Shown here: in pieces, positions 14,412 through 21,199 of the stretch
Numbering within the stretch: position 1 is the stretch's first letter
Layout of the letters: every line of letters begins with the position of its first letter
Assembly: GCA_009776695.1 (NCBI GenBank)
Contig: WRNI01000005.1
Span: 1-22,880 of the forward strand
Reading direction: 5' to 3'
Origin: Methanomassiliicoccaceae archaeon
GTDB taxonomy: Archaea > Thermoplasmatota > Thermoplasmata > Methanomassiliicoccales > Methanomethylophilaceae
DNA: 22,880 nt
Notes under the pieces: model-generated
Told to the model about the DNA's origin: nothing
Seen by the model: only the letters and a program-made list of their open reading frames with translations
Databases searched by the model: none
Program-made: the position numbers and the translations under genes

Positions 14412-15536
14412 CCTCAGCTTCTGACCTTTGTCTGTCGGATTATCAGGGATCGTGTGCCCGATCCTCCCTTCGTCAATGAGCTCCGACACCGACTCTCTGA
14501 GATCATTGGTTATTCCTGCGTAGCCGAGCTTTTTGGCAAGGCCGCTCTTTGATATCTCGCCTTTCTTCAGGACGCTCACGATCGCATCTTTCAGTTCGGA
14601 CCTGCTGCGGTACGGTCTTGGGGACCGCAGGGTCATGTACCTGATATCCGTTATGGTCCCTTTGCGCACAACGCCGTCATTCCTGAACGTACGGTGCACC
14701 GGTATCGTGACAGTAAGGTAACGGCGTTCGGAGTCCGTTTCAAAAACAGGCGTTCCCGAGCCGTTCTTCTTCAGCTCTCTCAGGATGCGCGGTATCCCTG
14801 TGTTGCGGCCTTCCGCCAGTCCGAGCTCTTTGAGCATATCGCCGATGCGTCTGTTCCTTGTCCGCTTGGAGATCATCACACATCTCCCGAGATCGTCGTC
14901 CGATATGCTCCTGTCCGGCCCGGGACAGCTCGTGACCTCCATTTTTTCGGGAGTGAACACAACGGTTATGGGCTCCGGGACCTGGTAGCTTTTATGATAT
15001 ACCGCATTCGTCAGTATCTCCTCTACCGCGCCGTAAGGATAGTTGAAGAATCTGTCGGACTCAGCGCGGTCGGGATGTTTGAATATCTTTTCCTTTATCA
15101 CATAGTTCTTTATGAAGGCGAGAGCGTCCCTGAGCTGCCGGTCCAGCGGTCCCGTGAACGTTTTTTCCATCATGCCGTCCCCCGTGGGATCGGGCTTATC
15201 GACCACTTCGATCCTGGCGTACCTGAAGAAATTGTCGGGACGGTCGTTAAAGAACATCAGGCCGATGTTAAGAGGGCGTGTGTCCTCGGGCGGGCCGGCG
15301 GCCACATGCATGGCCTCGGCCAAGGTGCTCACGCTCATGTTCTTCGACGGTTCGCAGAGGTCGCTTCCCGCCTCGCACAGGAAGTTGCTCATCAGCGGGT
15401 GGCGCAGATCGCCCATCGCGGCCTCCCGGTTGATCCTGTCGTCGAAGGGCACGTCGGAGGCGATGGAGAACAGTTCCTTCAATTCATTCTCGTCGGCACG
15501 GACCGAACTGGACATCTTGCGTATATAGCGGCTCAT
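14403..15536 (-). CDS. Schlafen/RecG-like ATP-binding regulator lacking the N-terminal AlbA_2 domain
   Basis: The 377-residue protein matches the part of AlbA_2-HATPase proteins that follows the AlbA_2 domain. It has VPFDDRINREA, GPPEDTRPLNIGLMFFND, YARIEVVD, EKTFTGPLDRQLRDALAFI, FNYPYGAVEEILTNAVYHKS (the ATP-binding N-box), TSCPGPDRSIS and GLAEGRNTGIPRILRELK. A winged-helix tail at about 310-375 (SELKDAIVSVLKKGEISKSG) probably binds DNA. Relatives carry about 100-130 further residues at the front; here only its last strand (RYIRKMSS) remains. Stops in the upstream repeat block any longer frame. A GTG at 15545 is an alternative start. Function is unknown; such proteins are thought to act as transcription or defence regulators. 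The 13-bp repeat upstream is a likely binding site. Confidence 0.75.
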   Translation of the reverse strand: MSRYIRKMSSSVRADENELKELFSIASDVPFDDRINREAAMGDLRHPLMSNFLCEAGSDLCEPSKNMSVSTLAEAMHVAAGPPEDTRPLNIGLMFFNDRPDNFFRYARIEVVDKPDPTGDGMMEKTFTGPLDRQLRDALAFIKNYVIKEKIFKHPDRAESDRFFNYPYGAVEEILTNAVYHKSYQVPEPITVVFTPEKMEVTSCPGPDRSISDDDLGRCVMISKRTRNRRIGDMLKELGLAEGRNTGIPRILRELKKNGSGTPVFETDSERRYLTVTIPVHRTFRNDGVVRKGTITDIRYMTLRSPRPYRSRSELKDAIVSVLKKGEISKSGLAKKLGYAGITNDLRESVSELIDEGRIGHTIPDNPTDKGQKLRLL

Positions 15537-15575
15537 CTCCGGCACTCTCTTCGCTGCCAGTACTGACTGCTGTTA

Positions 15576-15632
15576 TTTACTACTATCTTTTACTACTGTT
15601 CTTTACTACTATTCTTTACTGCCGGCATTTAC
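15576..15632. repeat. 13-bp tandem repeat (TTTACTACTATTC type), about 4.5 units
   Basis: TTTAC occurs at 15576, 15589, 15602, 15615 and 15628, each exactly 13 bp apart. The first three units continue as TACT-A/G-T-T/C, and the last ones decay (GCCGGCA, then CCCCGG). The array ends in the putative TATA region of the Schlafen-type gene read from the minus strand (AAATAAC). Five regularly phased short repeats before a gene with a winged-helix tail suggest an autoregulatory operator. It is too short and has no spacers, so it is not a CRISPR array. Confidence 0.7.
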
Positions 15633-15672
15633 CCCGGTCTTCCGGCAACGGAACTGTCCGCAGGATGCCCGC

Positions 15673-16683
15673 TCAGCGCACGATGTATAATTTATGGCCG
15701 CATCCTTTGCACTTCAGCCCTTCGAGCGCCACCGCGTTCACCAGATATCCCGTACGCCGTATGACGGCGGCACCGCATTCCGGGCAGTAGGTGTCGCTTC
15801 CCTCCTCCGATATTATGTTGCCCACGTACACGTTGTTCAGACCCATGTCCGTGGCCGTGTCCATGGCACCGATCAAAGATTCGGGCGGCGTCAGAGGGAC
15901 ATCGTTCATCACGTTATCGGGATGGAATCTTGTGAAATGCACCGGAACGTCGGCAGAAAGATTGTCCAGTACCCACTGTATGAACTCTTTGATCTCCTCG
16001 GCGGAATCATTGTGCCCCGGTATCATAAGATACGTAAGTTCAATGTGAACGCCCAGCGAGAACGCCGTCTTAACTGTATCAAGAACATTCTGAAGCCTTC
16101 CGCCGCAGATCTTGATATAAAATTCATCCGTAAATCCTTTCACGTCTATGTTCATTGCCGAAACGTGCTGACAGAGCTCGCGTAACGGTTCCCCATTGAT
16201 GAAGCCGTTCGTCACCAGGATGTACGTCGCGTCGGGGGCGCATTCCATCACATCGACCATATATTCGAACCATATCGTCGGCTCGTTGTACGTGAACGCT
16301 ATCATGTCGACGCGTTCTTTCCTGAACATCTCCACCAGTTCCTCGGGAGATTCGTACGTCGCCCTCTTCTTTCCGGACGCGCTCTGCGATATCGAATAGT
16401 TCTGACAGTGCTTACAGCTCATGTTGCATCCGATGCCGCCGACGGAGAACACTTTGCCTCCCGGTCTGAAGTGATAGAGCGGTTTCTTTTCGACGGGGTC
16501 GACGCATATCGACGATACTTTGCCGTAAGTGTACGCGACAAGCATATCCTCGTCCGCGCGCCTGGAACCGCATCTGCCGAACTGCCCGACGGCGATGCGG
16601 CATCGGTGCGGGCAGAGCCCGCATATGTACGCGTCGTCATCCTTTTCGTAGAAGCGCGCCTCAACCCTTGGTGAAATGCTCAT
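15673..16683 (-). CDS. amrS: AmmeMemoRadiSam system radical SAM enzyme (PflA-like)
   Basis: The 336-residue protein has an N-terminal CGLCPHRCRI and GRCGSR cysteine region, VDPVEKKPLYHF, and the radical SAM motif GCNMSCKHCQN at about residues 83-93, a CX3CX2C cluster site. FTYNEPTIWFEY and TNGFI are typical of the family. The C-terminal end has a zinc-ribbon pattern (CPECG and CKGCG). The family forms a putative protein-modifying system with Memo and AMMECR1, neither of which is in this window; its reaction is unknown. It overlaps the upstream thiL gene by 23 bp, so both are read from one message. The ATG at 16683 gives MSISPRVEARFYE, a usual start. Confidence 0.9.
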   Translation of the reverse strand: MSISPRVEARFYEKDDDAYICGLCPHRCRIAVGQFGRCGSRRADEDMLVAYTYGKVSSICVDPVEKKPLYHFRPGGKVFSVGGIGCNMSCKHCQNYSISQSASGKKRATYESPEELVEMFRKERVDMIAFTYNEPTIWFEYMVDVMECAPDATYILVTNGFINGEPLRELCQHVSAMNIDVKGFTDEFYIKICGGRLQNVLDTVKTAFSLGVHIELTYLMIPGHNDSAEEIKEFIQWVLDNLSADVPVHFTRFHPDNVMNDVPLTPPESLIGAMDTATDMGLNNVYVGNIISEEGSDTYCPECGAAVIRRTGYLVNAVALEGLKCKGCGHKLYIVR

Positions 16684-17617
16684 ATCCTTTACTCTCCATT
16701 TGTTCGCTCTTTCCGTCCGCGATCAGATTCGTTCGGTTACCCTCCGTTACCTTTCCGATGATGTGAACGTCCATATCGGAATCATGAAGAACGCTCAGAT
16801 GCTCCTCGCGGAACGTGAACATCAGCTCGTACTCACCGCCGCCGCTGAGCATAAGTTCCTTTTCCGGTATGTTAAGGGTTTTGCATACGCTTTCTACGCC
16901 TTTGCCCTTCGGAAGCGCCTCCCAAAGGATGTCCATGCCGACACCGCTGCTTTTGCATATCGCCGCCGCCGTTGCCGAAAGGCCGTCGGATATGTCCATG
17001 CATGACGTCGCTATCCCTTTCTCAGAAAGTATGATCCCCTCTTTCACCCTCGGTATCGGGCGCTTCACGGCGTTCAGCGCATCCTTCTCGTCAATATTGT
17101 TCAGCGCGGCGTACCACCCCGCTGCCGCCGATCCCAGACCTCCGGTGACGGCCACGATATCGCCGGGCCTTGCGCCGCCGCGTGTAAGTACGCGATGATC
17201 GCATATACCGACGGCCGTTCCGCATACTGAACCGGGACCGGGCTTCGTATCCCCGCCGAGAATGTCCGCGTTCACGAGGGAGGAGCATTCCATTATTCCT
17301 TTCATGATATCGTAAAGGCATTCCTCGTCCGTCTCCGGCGGGAGAGAGACAGCGGCGAGTATGCCCACGGGCCTCGCGCCCATGCTGGCTATGTCGCTGA
17401 AGTTCACCGCAGCGGCCAGCCATCCGAAGTCCTTCATCGTCATCCCCTCGGCCAGATGCTTATCGAACGAGACGATGTCGGTGCATATCACAACTTTCGT
17501 TCCGTTCACGTCCATGCACGCCGCGTCGTCGCCCGGTCCGATGTACGAAGAGCCTCTAATGTCCTTTAAGATGCGGTCGATGAGCGCACGCTCTCCGACA
17601 TCCTTCAGCGATGCCAC
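16661..17617 (-). CDS. thiL: Thiamine-monophosphate kinase
   Basis: ThiL phosphorylates thiamine monophosphate to the active cofactor thiamine diphosphate. The 318-residue protein has the PurM/ThiL-fold motifs IGPGDDAAC near residue 26, VICTDIVSFDKHL, NFSDIASMGARPVGILAAVSLP, ADILGGDTKPG, VAVTGGLGSAAAGW and CMDISDGL. The C-terminal SGGGEYELMFTF element is also typical. The GTG start at 17617 is supported by a TATA-like element about 24 bp upstream, giving a leaderless transcript. It heads the thiL-amrS pair and diverges from larA. Confidence 0.93.
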   Translation of the reverse strand: MASLKDVGERALIDRILKDIRGSSYIGPGDDAACMDVNGTKVVICTDIVSFDKHLAEGMTMKDFGWLAAAVNFSDIASMGARPVGILAAVSLPPETDEECLYDIMKGIMECSSLVNADILGGDTKPGPGSVCGTAVGICDHRVLTRGGARPGDIVAVTGGLGSAAAGWYAALNNIDEKDALNAVKRPIPRVKEGIILSEKGIATSCMDISDGLSATAAAICKSSGVGMDILWEALPKGKGVESVCKTLNIPEKELMLSGGGEYELMFTFREEHLSVLHDSDMDVHIIGKVTEGNRTNLIADGKSEQMESKGYEHFTKG

Positions 17618-17636
17618 GTATTCGCGATAGCATGCG

Positions 17637-17647
17637 TGTTAAAAAAC
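17637..17647 (-). promoter_or_regulatory. TATA-like box of thiL-amrS (leaderless)
   Basis: The minus strand reads GGTTTTTTAAC, centred about 24 bp before the GTG at 17617. It fits the leaderless pattern seen elsewhere in the window. Confidence 0.45.
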
Positions 17648-17686
17648 CCTTTCAACGGCCGCCCTTTGCTGAGACGCTGACATAAA

Positions 17687-17697
17687 TGATTAATACA
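17687..17697 (+). promoter_or_regulatory. TATA-like box of larA (leaderless)
   Basis: TGATTAATACA is centred near 17693-17695. The ATG at 17722 lies about 27 bp downstream. An upstream in-frame ATG at 17686 overlaps the box itself, so 17722 is the better start. Confidence 0.5.
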
Positions 17698-17721
17698 TTC
17701 TTTGTGTTAGATATCGGCGCA

Positions 17722-18966
17722 ATGAAGATCGACATCAGATACGGTAAGGACGGGACGCAGAGCGCGGACATTCCTGACAGGAACATGATAGGCATATTCT
17801 GTCCGAAGGACGTCAGATGCCCGCCCTCCGACGAGGCGATAGGCGACGCCATCGACGATCCGACGGACAGCGTCTCGCTCTCGGATTTCCTGAAGGGCGG
17901 AAAGGACGTGGTGTTCATCGTGAACGACGGGACGCGCCCCACACCGACGTCAAAGGTATTGGACGCTTTATCGAAAAGAATGGACCTAAGGTCAGCAAGA
18001 TATCTGATAGCGACGGGGACGCATCGCGATATGACGCCGGAGGAGTATGAATTTGTGTTCGGTTCGCATTACGATGTTCTGAAGGACCGTATCATATGCC
18101 ACGATTCGAAGGCATCCGAATGCGTTCATCTGGGAACATCAAAGAACGGCACCGACATGGAAGTGAATAAAATAGCCGTCAACGCTGACCGCCTTGTCAT
18201 AATAACAAGCGTTGAACCGCATTATTTCGCCGGTTACACAGGAGGAAGGAAATCATTTCTGCCGGGGGTCGCATCGTATAAGACGGTGGAGCAGAACCAC
18301 AGGCTTGCGATGAGGCCGGAGGCGCAGTCGCTCATCCTTGACGGAAATCCGGTGCATGAGGACATGACGGACGCGCTGAACGTCGTCAAAGGGAAAAAGA
18401 TATTCTCGATACAGATGGTGCTGGACCGTCATCAGAACATATACAGAGTTGCCGCGGGCGACCTGAACAAGGCGTTCGGTAAAGCGGTGGAATGGGCCAA
18501 TGAGGTATTCTCCGTACCGATACCGGAGAAGGCGGACGTCGTCATTTCAGTGGCACCGTACCCGATGGATGTTGATCTGTATCAATCGCAGAAGGCGCTT
18601 GACAACGGAAAATGGGCGCTGAAAGAAGGGGGAAAGATAATAATGGTGTCCAAGTGCAGGGAAGGCGTGGGCCACGCGACGTTCCTGCAGCAGCTCTCGT
18701 CATCCAAGGACCCTAAGAAGGTTCTGGAGAACTTAAGCAAAGAATACAAACTGGGATATCACAAAGCGGCCAAGATGGCCGAGATAATGGTCTGGGCGGA
18801 CGTGTGGGCGGTGACCGGTCTTGACGATGAGCTTATAAGTTCGGCGAACATGCGCCCGTTCGGCAGCGTCGCCGACGCCGTCGCGGAGGCGCTTTCCCAA
18901 AGGCCGGACGCACGCATACTGATACTGGCGGACGGAAGCGTGACGATACCGAGGGTGGTACAATGA
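17722..18966 (+). CDS. larA: LarA-family nickel-pincer enzyme (lactate racemase-like)
   Basis: The 414-residue protein carries the LarA signature: VNDGTRPTPT, ATGTHRDMTPEE, and EPHYFAGYTGGRKSFLPG followed by ASYKTVEQNH. From the His of EPH to the Lys of GGRK is 10 residues, and to the His of QNH 26 residues. This is exactly the spacing of His174, Lys184 and His200, which hold the nickel-pincer cofactor in the Lactobacillus enzyme. The active centre is therefore intact. LarA homologues racemise or epimerise 2-hydroxyacids; lactate is only one possible substrate. The cofactor genes larB, larC and larE are not in the window. Its stop overlaps the next ATG as ATGA, tying it to the HdrD-like gene. 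Confidence 0.9.
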   Translation: MKIDIRYGKDGTQSADIPDRNMIGIFCPKDVRCPPSDEAIGDAIDDPTDSVSLSDFLKGGKDVVFIVNDGTRPTPTSKVLDALSKRMDLRSARYLIATGTHRDMTPEEYEFVFGSHYDVLKDRIICHDSKASECVHLGTSKNGTDMEVNKIAVNADRLVIITSVEPHYFAGYTGGRKSFLPGVASYKTVEQNHRLAMRPEAQSLILDGNPVHEDMTDALNVVKGKKIFSIQMVLDRHQNIYRVAAGDLNKAFGKAVEWANEVFSVPIPEKADVVISVAPYPMDVDLYQSQKALDNGKWALKEGGKIIMVSKCREGVGHATFLQQLSSSKDPKKVLENLSKEYKLGYHKAAKMAEIMVWADVWAVTGLDDELISSANMRPFGSVADAVAEALSQRPDARILILADGSVTIPRVVQ

Positions 18967-20057
18967 GCAACATAGAGATAAAGAACCTTGAGAAGGTGAG
19001 GCAGGCGGTCAACGTATGCACCATGTGCGGATTCTGCAAAAGCGTTTGTCCGTCGTTCAAAGCGATAAGGTGGGACCCTTCCGCGGCGCGAGGAAGAGTA
19101 ATATTGTCATACGGTCTTCTGAACGGCGACATACCCGCTGATAAATCTGTCATAGACAACATATACACATGCACCACATGCATGGACTGCGTCAGAAGAT
19201 GCCCGTCAAAAGTTGACGTCGTCGACATCATAGAGATGTGCCGCGCCGATCTTGTGCGCAACGGCCACATGCTTCCGAAGCATAAGACGGCGGTCGACAA
19301 TATACTGGAGAACGGTAACCCGTACGGCGAGAAGGAGACGATGGCACAGCGTCTCAAGGCGGTTCCCAAGAAAGCAAAGGTCGGATATTTCCCGGGCTGT
19401 TCGGCAGCATTCAGAACACCGGAGACCGCGAACGCCGCGTTATCGATATTAAAGAAACTGAACGTCGACAGCACCGTCGTCGACTGCAAATGCTGCGGCA
19501 GCGTGATGCAGAGAGTGGGCTGGGATAATGACAACGTCGTGAAGATAATGAAAGATAACGTGAACGCGATAAAGGAGCAGGGCGTTGAGACGCTGATCCT
19601 GTCGTGCGCCGGATGCTACAGGATGTTCAAGGAAGAATATCCAAAGCACACGGAGGTTCCGTTCAGAGTTCTTCATTTATCGGAGTTCCTCGCGGAGCGT
19701 GATCTTAAACTAAAACCGCTGAAGGCGAAAGCGACGTATCATGACCCGTGTCATCTGGGAAGGCACGCGAACGTGTACGATGCGCCTCGGAAAGTAATAA
19801 GGATGATACCGGAGCTCGAGTTCAAAGAGATGGCGAACATACGCGACACCGCCCGCTGCTGCGGCGGCGGAGGAGGCGTGAGATCGGCGTATCCGGAAGA
19901 GTCGAAGAGGATGGCGGAAGCGCGCATAGAGGAGGCGGCGTTCGCCGACATCATAATAACGGCGTGCCCGTTCTGCGTCAATAACCTGAGGTTCGGGATG
20001 GGCGACAGGACGATAAGAGTAGCAGACCTGGCGGAACTGGTGAACGAACTTCTATGA
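18963..20057 (+). CDS. HdrD/GlpC-like iron-sulfur protein with two CCG domains
   Basis: The 364-residue protein has two 4Fe-4S motifs (Cys 19/22/25/29 in CTMCGFCKSVCP and Cys 70/73/76/80 in CTTCMDCVRRCP). Two complete CCG domains follow: Cys146, 175-177-178 with 215/218, and Cys263, 299-300 with 335/338. This is the fused HdrC-HdrB architecture of HdrD. Both CCG domains are intact, so a noncubane cluster is possible. It could be heterodisulfide reductase subunit D, or the Fe-S subunit of a 2-hydroxyacid dehydrogenase. Neighbouring larA favours the latter; the usual FAD subunit (GlcD-type) is not in the window. No membrane segment is seen. It is coupled by ATGA overlaps to larA before it and folP after it. 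Confidence 0.85.
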   Translation: MSNIEIKNLEKVRQAVNVCTMCGFCKSVCPSFKAIRWDPSAARGRVILSYGLLNGDIPADKSVIDNIYTCTTCMDCVRRCPSKVDVVDIIEMCRADLVRNGHMLPKHKTAVDNILENGNPYGEKETMAQRLKAVPKKAKVGYFPGCSAAFRTPETANAALSILKKLNVDSTVVDCKCCGSVMQRVGWDNDNVVKIMKDNVNAIKEQGVETLILSCAGCYRMFKEEYPKHTEVPFRVLHLSEFLAERDLKLKPLKAKATYHDPCHLGRHANVYDAPRKVIRMIPELEFKEMANIRDTARCCGGGGGVRSAYPEESKRMAEARIEEAAFADIIITACPFCVNNLRFGMGDRTIRVADLAELVNELL

Positions 20058-20854
20058 CGGCGACGGAGTGGCGCAGATATTCGTTAAAGTACGACGCACC
20101 GAAGATAATGGGCATCATAAACCTAACGCCGGATTCTTTTTCCGATACGGTACGGTACTCGGGGAAAGAGGCGGTGAACCGTATATTCGAGATGGAGGAC
20201 GAGGGCGCCGACATAATAGACGTGGGCGGCGAGTCCACAAGGCCCGGTTCTCTTCGTGTATCGCCTGCCGAGGAAATATCGCGGATCATCAGCGTGATAA
20301 AAGAGACAGCGCCTTCCCTTAAGGTACCGATATCGGCAGACACCATGAACCCTGAGACCGCGGAGGCGGCACTGAACGCGGGCGTCGCCATGATCAACGA
20401 TATCGGCGGTCTGAGGGACGAACGTATGATGAACATCGTCGCATCAGCGGGCGTTCCCGTTGTTATAGTGCACATGCATGGCGTTCCGCAAACAATGCAG
20501 GACCGTCCGATGCACGGGAACGTCATAGAAGAGATATCAAAATTCTTCGATGACACATGCTCAAAGGCCGCCGCCTCCGGCGTAAGCAGAAAGATGATGA
20601 TCCTGGACCCGGGGATAGGGTTCGGAAAAACGTCCGAACAGAACATCCGCATGATCGAGAACCTGCGGACGCTGAAGAAAGGATATCCGCTGCTCACGGG
20701 AACATCAATGAAGTCGTTCCTGGCATCCGCGTATCCGGGAATGCCGCGTTACGAGGCGAGCATCATGTCAGCAAAGGAATGTATCCGCAACGGCGCCGAT
20801 ATCGTAAGAGTGCACGATATTAAGGGAACTCTGAACGCGTTAAGAAAGCAATAA
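20054..20854 (+). CDS. folP: Dihydropteroate synthase
   Basis: The 266-residue barrel protein shows the DHPS landmarks: IMGIINLTPDSFSD, IIDVGGESTRPGS, SADTMNPETAEAAL, NDIGGL, DPGIGFGK and VRVHDI at the end. DHPS joins 6-hydroxymethyl-dihydropterin diphosphate to p-aminobenzoate in folate synthesis. Two positions differ from the common pattern. The usual HMRG reads HMHG, and the usual G-x-SRK-S/F loop reads GTSMKSF, with Met in place of Arg while Lys is kept. This might reflect a modified substrate, but both changes need an alignment. The ATG overlaps the HdrD-like stop. Its 3' end overlaps the opposite zinc-ribbon gene by 15 bp. Confidence 0.93.
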   Translation: MTATEWRRYSLKYDAPKIMGIINLTPDSFSDTVRYSGKEAVNRIFEMEDEGADIIDVGGESTRPGSLRVSPAEEISRIISVIKETAPSLKVPISADTMNPETAEAALNAGVAMINDIGGLRDERMMNIVASAGVPVVIVHMHGVPQTMQDRPMHGNVIEEISKFFDDTCSKAAASGVSRKMMILDPGIGFGKTSEQNIRMIENLRTLKKGYPLLTGTSMKSFLASAYPGMPRYEASIMSAKECIRNGADIVRVHDIKGTLNALRKQ

Positions 20855-21052
20855 TATCTTCACCGCATACGCGGCCGCGGCGACGCCCGCGATCACGATG
20901 CCCATTATAACGTAAAAACGGGTGTCAAGCCTTTTCGCCTCGCGTATGTCCTTTGCGTACTCGTCGGAGCAGCCGTCGGAGCAGAAGTGCTCTCCGAACG
21001 GGACGGGATCGCCGCAGTTCTCACAGTGCCCGTGCTCAGGAAGTGCTGCCAT
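20840..21052 (-). CDS. Small zinc-ribbon, single-pass membrane protein (DUF2116-like)
   Basis: This 70-residue protein has a zinc-binding module at residues about 9-29 (HCENCGDPVPFGEHFCSDGC), the arrangement of the archaeal DUF2116 family. A charged stretch and one C-terminal membrane helix follow (YVIMGIVIAGVAAAAYAVKI). The ribbon probably lies on the cytoplasmic side. Function is unknown. I chose the ATG at 21052 because a TATA-like element lies about 27 bp upstream and the ribbon then starts close to the N-terminus, as is usual; an ATG at 21118 would add 22 residues with no family features. The gene ends inside the end of folP on the other strand. Confidence 0.75.
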   Translation of the reverse strand: MAALPEHGHCENCGDPVPFGEHFCSDGCSDEYAKDIREAKRLDTRFYVIMGIVIAGVAAAAYAVKILLLS

Positions 21053-21074
21053 GCCGGCGCATACGCGCTGTCGG

Positions 21075-21085
21075 GTTAAAACTTT
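21075..21085 (-). promoter_or_regulatory. TATA-like box of the zinc-ribbon gene (leaderless)
   Basis: The minus strand reads AAAGTTTTAAC, centred about 27 bp before the ATG at 21052, consistent with a leaderless message. Confidence 0.4.
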
Positions 21086-21144
21086 ACGCACGGCCGCCCC
21101 GGACCGGAAAGGCATCACAGTGTTCAGTATGCACTGCCACTTAC

Positions 21145-21161
21145 ACTATAATTGTAATAGT
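21145..21161. promoter_or_regulatory. Inverted repeat just upstream of the ubiquitin-like operon promoter
   Basis: ACTAT-AATTGTA-ATAGT has 5-bp arms with a 7-bp spacer, located 10 bp before the TATA box of the E1-like gene. It could be an activator or repressor site. The region is AT-rich, so chance is possible. Confidence 0.3.
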
Positions 21162-21169
21162 TAGAATCA

Positions 21170-21178
21170 ATTTTATAC
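21170..21178 (+). promoter_or_regulatory. TATA box of the ubiquitin-like operon (leaderless)
   Basis: ATTTTATAC is centred near 21174, exactly 26 bp before the ATG at 21200. The operon message should begin at its first codon. Confidence 0.6.
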
Positions 21179-21199
21179 TAGAAGCACATCGTCAATGCG

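Noticed and set aside
14694..15566. A 290-codon open frame on the plus strand opposite the Schlafen-type gene
   Set aside because: It is wholly antisense to a gene with clear family motifs, its product has no recognisable pattern, and long antisense frames are common in this codon usage.
15576..15632. The 13-bp repeats as a CRISPR array
   Set aside because: Units are directly adjacent with no unique spacers and are far too short; no cas gene is nearby.
18833..19534. A 233-codon minus-strand frame opposite larA and the HdrD-like gene
   Set aside because: Cysteine motifs and ATGA coupling establish the plus-strand genes; the antisense frame has no support.
19978..20697. A 239-codon minus-strand frame opposite folP
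   Set aside because: FolP motifs on the plus strand are unambiguous, and the antisense product shows no family pattern or plausible promoter.
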